From Bacillota bacterium (GTDB taxonomy: Bacteria > Bacillota > Clostridia > Lachnospirales > Lachnospiraceae): DNA of 64,000 nt. A model generated the notes under the pieces. The model was not told the origin of the DNA. It was given only the letters and a program-made list of their open reading frames with translations, and made no database searches. The position numbers and the translations under genes were made by a program. The stretch is taken from positions 62,001-126,000 of the forward strand of contig JAEZZQ010000043.1 in the NCBI GenBank assembly GCA_023442465.1, read 5' to 3'. Numbering within the stretch: position 1 is the first letter of the stretch; every line of letters starts with the position of its first letter. Below, in pieces: positions 25,239 to 32,956 of this stretch.

Positions 25239-26681
25239 TTATCTTCCCATCCTCTTTGGCGCATATTTGCCCAGTACCTTGTCAAGAGGAACACTGGTAG
25301 GATCACCATATTTCCTCATAAAATCACCCGTGGAAGCTTTACTGATTATATAAAGCTCACCAACCTGTTTATAAAATTCGGGTTCAGGCAAAGTTGTCCT
25401 CACAACAGCATTTGTTAAATTATAATAATCATAATTGTTAATTATAATTTCATCCTTCATCTGCTCACCTAATTCCGTACCTGGGAAAGGTGTGAGGATT
25501 GTAAATCCTGAATGAAAAATAGGATTCTCTTTAACAAACCGGGCTATTCTTTCAAAATCACTATGTACATAATCATGGCGTACAATGTAATTTCCATTGA
25601 CCATAACGCCATAGCTGTTAAGTATTTTTAATGCCTCAGAAATATTTTCAATGGTATTTTGTTTATTATATTTTTCAAGTTCCTCATTACTTGTAGCCTC
25701 CAGACCACAGACAGCAATTTTTAGCCCAGCTTTTACTGCCAGTTCAATTACATCTCTATGCCTTAATACCGTATCGGTCCTGATATCAGCCATATAAAAG
25801 TGTTTGTTGAGCCCCTCCTCAATTATTCTTGTAAATAATCTGCGCGCTTTTTCTATGTCTCCAAAAGTATTTGCATCGCAAAATCTAATGATATTATATC
25901 TATCCATTGTTTTTAACTCATCGATAATAGTCTCTACATCTTTATGAAAATACCTTCCATCCGTTGTTTGCCAGATGCTGCAAAAATTGCACTTATGTGT
26001 ACAGCCCGATGATGTGCTGAGATAATGAATAGATAGGCCAATGGGTTCCATAGTATAATTATACTTGTCGGTCAGCTTTCTATTTGGTAAAACCTTATCA
26101 AATAAAAAATGTTCCTTTATTTCATTGTAACTTAATTCGCAAAGAGATTTTGTTCTCACCAGAATACCGCCTTTGTTTATTGCAATACCCGGAATCTTGC
26201 TATAGTCACCATGAACACCGTATTTTTTACACACTTCGGCAATTTCCTTGATACTATGTTTTCCAATGCCAATGGATATAATATCAGCTTTCGAATCAGC
26301 AAAGGAATCCGTACATAATGTTGCATGTATTCCCCCAACCATTGTGAGAATTTCACTATTATATTCTTTTACCCATTTCACAATCGTTCTTGCACAGTTA
26401 TATTGAGCCGTAATAGAAGTAACTCCAACCATATCAGGCTGAAATTCCTCAACAGTCTTCTTGACCACTGCCATATAATCATAATCATCACAATTATCAT
26501 TTTCGGTTTTCTGGTCAAGGATTATAATTTCCTCGTCAGGGATCACCCCTGCTAACTCATTTAGTGCTAGGGGCGGCCCAACCATAACACGTCTCGCAAT
26601 CGATTTTTTTGCCTCCGCATCAGCAAACTCGACCATCCTGAATACTTTTGGAATCGGGGGATTTATAAGTAGTATTTTCAT
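25239..26681 (-). CDS. B12-binding domain radical SAM enzyme
   Basis: 480 residues. Residues 1-150 form a cobalamin-binding-type Rossmann domain (start MKILLINPPIP, later TMVGGIHATL). The radical SAM cluster motif CxxxCxxC is at Cys227/231/234 (CTHKCNFC). GLKIAVCGLEATSNEELEKYNK and TPFPGTELGEQM in the second half fit the core barrel of class B-type enzymes. Such enzymes methylate unactivated carbons or rearrange/cyclise substrates using SAM and often cobalamin. In this island it is the obvious tailoring step on the carrier-bound or released product. It needs one-electron reduction, which the adjacent flavodoxin-fold proteins could supply. Confidence 0.88.
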   Translation of the reverse strand: MKILLINPPIPKVFRMVEFADAEAKKSIARRVMVGPPLALNELAGVIPDEEIIILDQKTENDNCDDYDYMAVVKKTVEEFQPDMVGVTSITAQYNCARTIVKWVKEYNSEILTMVGGIHATLCTDSFADSKADIISIGIGKHSIKEIAEVCKKYGVHGDYSKIPGIAINKGGILVRTKSLCELSYNEIKEHFLFDKVLPNRKLTDKYNYTMEPIGLSIHYLSTSSGCTHKCNFCSIWQTTDGRYFHKDVETIIDELKTMDRYNIIRFCDANTFGDIEKARRLFTRIIEEGLNKHFYMADIRTDTVLRHRDVIELAVKAGLKIAVCGLEATSNEELEKYNKQNTIENISEALKILNSYGVMVNGNYIVRHDYVHSDFERIARFVKENPIFHSGFTILTPFPGTELGEQMKDEIIINNYDYYNLTNAVVRTTLPEPEFYKQVGELYIISKASTGDFMRKYGDPTSVPLDKVLGKYAPKRMGR

Positions 26682-26719
26682 TTTTCTCCTTCGTTCAGAT
26701 AAAGATAGAATTATGTGAT

Positions 26720-27832
26720 TTATTCCTTATATCTAAGTGCAAAACCTGCCTGCATAAACTTGCTTACTTCCATAACAAAAGATACAATTAGATCATCATT
26801 CTTAAACTTCTGGCAATCCAGTAATCTGTCAATGGAGATAACCGCAGCAGGAGGCCCTGCATAACCGACATCTTCAATGGCACTAAAAAAACACTCCTTA
26901 GGAATGCCAAGATCAATACATTCATTAACAATATGTTCGCGGACAAATTTTGATGGCATATTGACAACGAAGTTCTTAAGGCCTTCAAAATTCATATGAT
27001 TTTTTTCAATCATTCTGTTCAATGCATTGTAAAATATTGTGTGGCCATTATCGTCAACTGTATAATGATTCATCTCGTTCAAATAAATTTGCCTTACATG
27101 GTGCCTTCCCAATTCATGATCCTCTTTGGGATTGCTGAGTCTTGGCAAATACCCATTGCCCATTGCTGATACTTTATTCCCACCTGCTGATTCCATATAA
27201 GTAGCTTCAAGATAAAAGCCTTTCTTTTCCCGATTCTCTTCGGCCGAGAATACCATAGCTCCCGCACCATCACACAGATACCATCTGAGGAAAATATCTT
27301 CTTTGGTCAGGACTTCCTGGTTATAGAACTCAGGAACAAAAGAGCCGCTTGCCACATTGGATGAAACAACTAATGCATGCTTATATTCGCCGGTTTTCAG
27401 CAGAAGATGTGCCATTTCAATAGCTTTGTAAACGGACGTACAGTTAGCATGTATCTGTAATTCTCCACAAATCGGGATTCCCAACTCTTCCTGGATTCTT
27501 GTTGAAAGAGGCGGCATCTGCTGTGAATAAGAACCGCCCCAAATTAATAAATCAATATCTTCAATCTTACAATCTGCCTTTTCAATAGCTGCCTTTGCAG
27601 CCTTCACCGACATAGTTAAGTTGTCGTCAGTAAATTCCCTTGTCTCGGCATCAAAAGCATAATAGCAATAGTTAAAACCAAGAATCTCTTTCATTACAGG
27701 CTGAACTCTGTCTGCCCATTTGCTTAACTTCGGAGAAAGCTTGAATTCTCCAAGATAGTTATTAATGCCGTCAAACGCAACCGGTTCCCCAGGAAGATAT
27801 GAAGCCACGCTCTCCATTCTTACTTGATACAT
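26720..27832 (-). CDS. Thiolase-fold enzyme, KAS III / HMG-CoA-synthase-like
   Basis: 370 residues. The fold is that of FabH-type condensing enzymes: MSVKAAKAAIEKADCKIEDIDLLIWG, then the nucleophile in ANCTSVYKAI (Cys131) and WYLCDGAGAMVFS. In FabH the other two active residues are His and Asn. Here the matching spots read VVNMPSK (His to Asn) and VGYAGPP (Asn to Tyr), so decarboxylative condensation looks impaired. It may transfer acyl groups or perform an HMG-synthase-like addition instead. It is followed by a 112-base gap containing a weak GCTGTT/AACAGC hairpin, then by two crotonase genes. Confidence 0.75.
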   Translation of the reverse strand: MYQVRMESVASYLPGEPVAFDGINNYLGEFKLSPKLSKWADRVQPVMKEILGFNYCYYAFDAETREFTDDNLTMSVKAAKAAIEKADCKIEDIDLLIWGGSYSQQMPPLSTRIQEELGIPICGELQIHANCTSVYKAIEMAHLLLKTGEYKHALVVSSNVASGSFVPEFYNQEVLTKEDIFLRWYLCDGAGAMVFSAEENREKKGFYLEATYMESAGGNKVSAMGNGYLPRLSNPKEDHELGRHHVRQIYLNEMNHYTVDDNGHTIFYNALNRMIEKNHMNFEGLKNFVVNMPSKFVREHIVNECIDLGIPKECFFSAIEDVGYAGPPAAVISIDRLLDCQKFKNDDLIVSFVMEVSKFMQAGFALRYKE

Positions 27833-27944
27833 TTATTCGCCCTACTTTCTTAGAATTTTATATCAATACTTATTTTCAGAACAAAAGTGAAACAAATGCT
27901 GTTAACGGTATACAACAGCTCTCTTCACCATTTTGATTTAATAG

Positions 27945-28655
27945 TCATTCAGGCTTGGAGCCAATAAACTTCCAAAATAAATCTTTAGCATCATTGCTAC
28001 AGTAAACTCCCGTTTCTTTCAAAAAGCTAAGAAATTCAAATGCCAGATTAAAGCCTTCTCCTTTAGGTACTACGTAATCGATAAAGGGGTATTCCTGGCC
28101 GGGTATAACGCTTGCAAGTTCACCTTTCATAAAAAATAAAAGACCTTTACGATATCCCATGCTGCCAAAGCTTTTCAATGTTCCATTCATTCCAGGCAAT
28201 AACCCAAAAGTCACCTCAGGCAAGCCGATAAGAGCCCCCTTTTCACATATTACAACATGTCCATGAATAGCAAGTTCAAATCCCGATCCGATACAACATC
28301 CTTTTACAACTGATATAACCGGAATTTCCAATTCCGCTATGGTAATAAAAGCCTGTTTGATACGTTTATACCAACTCGGCACATCGTTACCCTCTTTATT
28401 ACATGTATCTACAATAAATTCACACAGTTTCTCTACATCAGCTCCGGAACTAAAATTTCTTCCCTCGCCGGAAATAATCAATGCCTTAGCTTTTATTCGT
28501 GGTATATCATTCTCAACCAAATTTATAAATTCAACCAGGAACTCCGGTATCATTTTATTAGCCGGAGGCATATTGAGCGTCAAATAGGCAATGTCATTTT
28601 CTTCATAAAACCGCAGCGTCACATATTTTTCTATCTGGACATTATCCATTACCAT
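27945..28655 (-). CDS. Enoyl-CoA hydratase/isomerase family protein
   Basis: About 236 residues. Two close ATG codons (28655 and 28649) follow AGGAGG; the first is listed. The crotonase oxyanion loop is GRNFSSGADV, and both active-site glutamates are present, in GSGFELAIHGH and GLPEVTFGLLPGM. So it should hydrate or dehydrate, or isomerise, an acyl thioester. The start overlaps the end of the preceding degenerate crotonase-like gene, and the pair could form a hetero-oligomer. It may dehydrate a 3-hydroxyacyl chain on the island ACP, or act in a beta-branching type reaction. Confidence 0.85.
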   Translation of the reverse strand: MVMDNVQIEKYVTLRFYEENDIAYLTLNMPPANKMIPEFLVEFINLVENDIPRIKAKALIISGEGRNFSSGADVEKLCEFIVDTCNKEGNDVPSWYKRIKQAFITIAELEIPVISVVKGCCIGSGFELAIHGHVVICEKGALIGLPEVTFGLLPGMNGTLKSFGSMGYRKGLLFFMKGELASVIPGQEYPFIDYVVPKGEGFNLAFEFLSFLKETGVYCSNDAKDLFWKFIGSKPE

Positions 28656-29301
28656 TTTTCCTCCTGACAAGGCTGCAAAATATACTCATTTCCTTTTGAA
28701 GCATCTCATCTCTGTTAAAACCTGACATCCTTGTAAAGCTCGCATATTCTTTAATTTTTGCGAGCTGCTCTTTTTCTAAAGAATCTAAAAAAAGCTTTAT
28801 ATCTCTTTGACATTCATTGCTTCTGTCTGCCGAAGTAATAAAATTGATTATTCCTATATCTCTCAATTCCTCAGCGGTCACCCCTATGTCAGTTTTTGAA
28901 GCAATCTTTTTATAATACCTAAAATCAATCATATTTTTGTTACTTTCCACATAATCCGATAAATCTTCTCTGATAAGTTTCACTTGTCTATCTTTATTGA
29001 AAATAACAAAATCAAAGTTATTAGAAAACTGCAAAATAGCCTCATCAAAATCAGTGTCCACATGAAGAAAAGTGAATACTGCCGATTTCTCCAGGCAATC
29101 GACATTTGAGGAAACCAACCCGCCATGAATCACTGGTGAATTAATATTAACAAAAACTGCCTTAACCTGCTTATCCGGACTTTCTTCTTCACTCATATCT
29201 CTTATCCCCTTTGGGACCACCTGATAATATAAATAATCTTCACTATCGATAAAAACACCCCCTGATATTAAGAATGGCTGATTCATGCTATGCATTAGCA
29301 T
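28642..29301 (-). CDS. Divergent crotonase-like protein
   Basis: 219 residues with no strong motif. The C-terminal helices (SADRSNECQRDIKLFLDSLE and on to EMSIFCSLVRRKN) follow the trimer-forming pattern of crotonases, and the size and position next to a true crotonase support that reading. The oxyanion loop (SAGAD-type) and both catalytic glutamates are not recognisable. It could be a structural partner or a decarboxylase-type variant. Its start overlaps the ACP stop by one base, so it is translationally coupled to the ACP. Confidence 0.45.
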   Translation of the reverse strand: MLMHSMNQPFLISGGVFIDSEDYLYYQVVPKGIRDMSEEESPDKQVKAVFVNINSPVIHGGLVSSNVDCLEKSAVFTFLHVDTDFDEAILQFSNNFDFVIFNKDRQVKLIREDLSDYVESNKNMIDFRYYKKIASKTDIGVTAEELRDIGIINFITSADRSNECQRDIKLFLDSLEKEQLAKIKEYASFTRMSGFNRDEMLQKEMSIFCSLVRRKNGNG

Positions 29302-29609
29302 TATTCTTCCACAATATCATTCTCTTTTTCATAAATCATATAACTTGTTTCAATAACTTGTTTAATTGTTTCTGCCGGATGTCTCAAAAGATATTTTCCA
29401 AGCACCTGCATCTGGATTGCCAGATTATATTTTTTCTTCAAAACTTCAATTAATTCAAGAAACATTAAAGAATCTCCGTCCAAGTCATCGATCACGTTAG
29501 TTTCCGGGGTAAGATCCTCTCTTTCCACGTCACATTCCGATACGAAAAAATCATACACGATCTCCTCAATTTCTTTTTTGATTTCATTTGTAATACTCTT
29601 CATCTCCAT
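29301..29609 (-). CDS. Acyl carrier protein
   Basis: A 102-residue acidic helical protein. The phosphopantetheine attachment site is Ser47 in DLDGDSLMFLELIEVL, a clear D-S-L motif at the start of helix II. The C-terminal tail is longer than in primary-metabolism ACPs (about 75-80 residues). It lies immediately downstream of a dedicated phosphopantetheinyl transferase gene, so this ACP is almost certainly the scaffold on which the island product is built. Confidence 0.92.
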   Translation of the reverse strand: MEMKSITNEIKKEIEEIVYDFFVSECDVEREDLTPETNVIDDLDGDSLMFLELIEVLKKKYNLAIQMQVLGKYLLRHPAETIKQVIETSYMIYEKENDIVEE

Positions 29610-29671
29610 TATCCTCCTTGTAAGAAAACTTTCTTAATTAATATATAAAATTATAATTTAAAAACAATATA

Positions 29672-30352
29672 TTAATAGCCACTGATTACGCCACACACAT
29701 GACATTCTTCATATTTTAGCTCATATACTTTAACGAACAATTGTTTATTTCCCGGGTATAAATATTGGCCTGATAAGTCCGAATAATCATATGCAGTTCC
29801 CTCGATTTGTGAAAAGTCAACCGTCATGCCATCACCCGTTATTTTTGATACAGCTTCTTTAAATGTCCAAATACGCCAGTAATAAAGATATCTTCCATCT
29901 TCCTTTAGGCTTTCCATATATCTTGATTCTTTTGGCGACAATATTAGTGTTGGATATATTGACTTTTTTTTCATAATCTGAATGTCCACACCCACCAAAT
30001 ATTTATCAGAAACCAAAACAGCAAAATAGTCTCCACTATGTGAAATACTGAAATAAACAGTATTACCTTCAATATACGGTTTTCCTTTTATTGTGTATAA
30101 AATATTAACAGTCTCAATGGGACTGCCGAGAGCCTGTGCCAGAATATACCTGGCAATTCCTTTACGGAGTACATAACGCCTACTGGCTTCGCCGCTTCGA
30201 TATTTCACTTTAGATTTTTCCTTTTTATCCATTACACCCAGAAAATATCCAAAATATCCGGCATAATCACTGATTTTCAAACACCACAGGGTTTCATCTC
30301 CAAATTTATGCCTGCATTTATGAATCATATTTTGTATTTCTATATTTTTCAT
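29672..30352 (-). CDS. 4'-phosphopantetheinyl transferase, Sfp type
   Basis: 226 residues. Converts apo-ACP to holo-ACP using coenzyme A. The metal and CoA motifs are present: SISHSGDY, VGVDIQ with Asp123, and WTFKEAVSK at 162-170 (family WxxKEA). Sfp-type enzymes usually serve secondary metabolism and are distinct from the AcpS of fatty acid synthesis, which supports a specialised product. Followed after 62 bases by the ACP gene. Confidence 0.93.
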   Translation of the reverse strand: MKNIEIQNMIHKCRHKFGDETLWCLKISDYAGYFGYFLGVMDKKEKSKVKYRSGEASRRYVLRKGIARYILAQALGSPIETVNILYTIKGKPYIEGNTVYFSISHSGDYFAVLVSDKYLVGVDIQIMKKKSIYPTLILSPKESRYMESLKEDGRYLYYWRIWTFKEAVSKITGDGMTVDFSQIEGTAYDYSDLSGQYLYPGNKQLFVKVYELKYEECHVCGVISGY

Positions 30353-30373
30353 TTTAATTTCTCATAAATACAA

Positions 30374-31582
30374 TTAGTACCTCTTAAATACCAATGTTGC
30401 ATTATGTCCGCCAAAACCAAACGAATTTGATACAGCTACATTTATATCTTTCTCGACATATTTATCCGGTACATAATTCAGATCCAGCTCATCGTCTTTT
30501 ATATAGTTGATAGTCGGTGTAACAATCCCACTTCCAATCGTTTTTACACAAATAATTCCTTCAATGGAGCCTGCCGCACCAATTGTATGGCCAATCATGG
30601 ATTTGCTTGATGAAACTACAAGCTTATATGCTCGATCTCCAAAGCACTCTTTGATTGCTTTTGTCTCATATTTATCATTTAAGTATGTAGATGTCCCATG
30701 TGCATTTACATAATCAACATCATTATAGGCAATCCCGGCATCCTTAAGCGCTAATCTCATCGTCTTAGCCATTCCCTCACCCTCGGCTTTAGGTGCCGTT
30801 ATATCTCCTGCTTCACTTGTAATAGCAGTTCCTGCCAACTCTGCAAGAATACGGGCATTTCTCTTTAAAGCGATCTCTTCAGCTTCAAGTACCATTACAC
30901 CAGCCCCTTCCCCCATAACAAAGCCGTCCCTGGTTTTGCTGAATGGAGCAGATGCCTTTTCCGGCATATCATTTTTGGTAGACATGGCAAGTATCTGATT
31001 AAAACCACTGATATATTCAGGATCGATATGGGAATCCCCTCCACCCACAATCGCAATATCAATTACGCCGCTTCTAATCATATTATGAGCAATGCTGATC
31101 GCATAAGCAGATGAAGCACATGCTGTCGCCATGCTGAAGGCAGGGCCCTCAAGACCGTGCATGATGGATATCCATGCAGCAGGCGCATTCGCCATACTTT
31201 TTACAATAGCATGCGAATTAGATTCCTGTTTTTCAAATTCATCATATCCAGTTGAAACGATGCCGAGGAATATCCCAATCCTTGTCTTATCAAAATTCTC
31301 AAAGTCAATATTACTGTCCGTAATAGCCTCTTCTGCCGCCGTTACGAGCATACGTGTGGATCTTGTCATCTGCCTCCGATGACGCTTTGATATTACTTTT
31401 GCCGCCTGTTCTTCAAAACAATTATCCACTTCAGCCGCGATTTGTGTTTCCAAATTTGAAGCATCAAACTTACTGATTCTTCTAATTCCGCATTTACCTT
31501 CAACTAAACTGTTCCACGTTGTTTCTACATTACTCCCTAATGATGTAATCATGCCGACGCCTGTTATCAATGTTTTTCTCAT
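30374..31582 (-). CDS. Beta-ketoacyl-ACP synthase, FabF type
   Basis: 402 residues. Condenses an acyl thioester with a malonyl-type extender on ACP with loss of CO2. The Cys-His-His triad is complete: Cys155 in TACASSAYA, His in VNAHGTSTYLND, His in SKSMIGHTIGAAGS, and the C-terminal GFGGHNATLVF loop is intact. No chain-length-factor partner (a Cys-less KS) is present, so this is not a classical aromatic type II system. It is the only clear elongating ketosynthase of the island. Confidence 0.93.
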   Translation of the reverse strand: MRKTLITGVGMITSLGSNVETTWNSLVEGKCGIRRISKFDASNLETQIAAEVDNCFEEQAAKVISKRHRRQMTRSTRMLVTAAEEAITDSNIDFENFDKTRIGIFLGIVSTGYDEFEKQESNSHAIVKSMANAPAAWISIMHGLEGPAFSMATACASSAYAISIAHNMIRSGVIDIAIVGGGDSHIDPEYISGFNQILAMSTKNDMPEKASAPFSKTRDGFVMGEGAGVMVLEAEEIALKRNARILAELAGTAITSEAGDITAPKAEGEGMAKTMRLALKDAGIAYNDVDYVNAHGTSTYLNDKYETKAIKECFGDRAYKLVVSSSKSMIGHTIGAAGSIEGIICVKTIGSGIVTPTINYIKDDELDLNYVPDKYVEKDINVAVSNSFGFGGHNATLVFKRY

Positions 31583-31600
31583 GTGTTCACCCCTTAATGT

Positions 31601-32002
31601 TTATCTTAAAAGAATTTCTGCAATTTCATTTGGTACATTGCAAACTATTCGCTCATTATTTACATATACGAGCTTTGATTTAGCTACTGATACTTTTTTA
31701 TCTGTTTCCTTATTTAAAAAAATATGTTCGGAATATAAGTATAAGTCATCACACCTATACTTCGATTTAATGATAATCCGATCAAAAAGCTTTAATTCTC
31801 TTATATACCTGATTGAGGTTTCTATGACTACAAGAAATAAACCATATTTGAAAGTATTGTCTCCTTCATTTATCAAGTTGCAATTTCTGCAAAAATTCCA
31901 CCTCGTGACTTCCAGGTAATTTAAATAAACGGCATTATTCAGATGGCCGAAAGAATCCAGCTCATATCCTCTTACTTCAAATTCATCTTCACAACAATAC
32001 AT
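31601..32002 (-). CDS. Acyl thioesterase, 4HBT hotdog family
   Basis: 133 residues in a single hotdog domain. ELDSFGHLNNAVYLNYLEVTR contains the catalytic Asp16 and the G-H-x-N pattern of the 4-hydroxybenzoyl-CoA thioesterase/FadM/YbgC family. It likely releases the finished acyl chain from ACP or CoA, or removes wrong intermediates. It sits between the acyltransferase and the ketosynthase with 18-base gaps on both sides. Confidence 0.88.
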   Translation of the reverse strand: MYCCEDEFEVRGYELDSFGHLNNAVYLNYLEVTRWNFCRNCNLINEGDNTFKYGLFLVVIETSIRYIRELKLFDRIIIKSKYRCDDLYLYSEHIFLNKETDKKVSVAKSKLVYVNNERIVCNVPNEIAEILLR

Positions 32003-32020
32003 ATCTGTCTCATCCCACTA

Positions 32021-32935
32021 TCATATCTCTTTATTTCTAAAGAATTTATAATTATACATTTCAGATTCCGGATTACTAAATTCGGTCATCTTTTTTATAC
32101 CGCCATTTAAGCTTATATCCCAAAACTCACGATGTCCCTCGTCTTCCAGAGCCTCTATCGCATCTTTCCAATAAAGTTTCCTCACAAAATCATAATTAAG
32201 CCCGTCAATCATTTCTTCAGCAGTGCATAACTTCTTTCTCTTCGTAATACTATAGCAGCAAATTTCGGGATCCTTTGCATCCAGCATTGTAATCGGCGTA
32301 CAAAACTTATCTATCCATCCCGAATACTCCATATAATGGTAGGGCATCCTGATTTCAAGCTTATTCGTTCCCAAAACTCCTTCTTGCTTCATATCCATTA
32401 TGCACTGCTCCATACATTTGCTGTCGCCGGATATTAACATGCAGTATTCAGAGCAGACACCAACGATCTTTATCTTATTCTCAACACCATTTTTTCTGAT
32501 AATACGGTTAACGGTTTCTTCATCCAGTCCCATCTCTATCAGCAATGAGCAGTCCATGATTGTATCAGCATATCTGATACAATCCCCAATACACTTTAAT
32601 GTAACAAGGCCATCTCTAAAGGTTATTGCATTACTGCAAACTGCCGCTGTGATAAATCCAAGGCTATAGCCAATAAAAACATCCGCTTTTATACCGCTTT
32701 CCATGTATTTTTTATAAATACATAAATCAGTTACATAAACTATGATGATTTTAGCTATAATCGCATCTACAGTGCTTACATTGGATATATTATCTGCCAG
32801 AAAATCACTCAGGTTGATACCTATAACTTCTGAACTTTCTTCAATATACCTGTCAAATTCGCTGTCAATTATATTATACTTATTAACATATTTAATTATC
32901 TTATCATTGTATCCTTCGAAACATAGTATGGCCAT
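32021..32935 (-). CDS. Acyltransferase, FabD-like (AT 1)
   Basis: 304 residues, paralogue of the protein at 21883-22824. GYSLG with Ser91 is the nucleophile elbow, and MPYHYM supplies His200. As in the second copy, the malonyl-binding arginine of FabD is not at its expected place (GLVTLKCIGDCI). Two divergent stand-alone acyltransferases in one cluster are typical of trans-acting systems in which one loads the extender and the other loads a starter or edits. Which does which cannot be decided from sequence. Confidence 0.78.
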   Translation of the reverse strand: MAILCFEGYNDKIIKYVNKYNIIDSEFDRYIEESSEVIGINLSDFLADNISNVSTVDAIIAKIIIVYVTDLCIYKKYMESGIKADVFIGYSLGFITAAVCSNAITFRDGLVTLKCIGDCIRYADTIMDCSLLIEMGLDEETVNRIIRKNGVENKIKIVGVCSEYCMLISGDSKCMEQCIMDMKQEGVLGTNKLEIRMPYHYMEYSGWIDKFCTPITMLDAKDPEICCYSITKRKKLCTAEEMIDGLNYDFVRKLYWKDAIEALEDEGHREFWDISLNGGIKKMTEFSNPESEMYNYKFFRNKEI

Positions 32936-32956
32936 GAATTTACTCCAAAAATATAA

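Noticed and set aside
27833..27944. A terminator splitting the island operon
   Set aside because: The only hairpin (GCTGTT/AACAGC) is short and lacks a T run, so it is unlikely to stop transcription efficiently.
30374..31582. Classical aromatic type II polyketide synthase
   Set aside because: There is no chain-length-factor partner, aromatase or cyclase; only one FabF-like KS is present.
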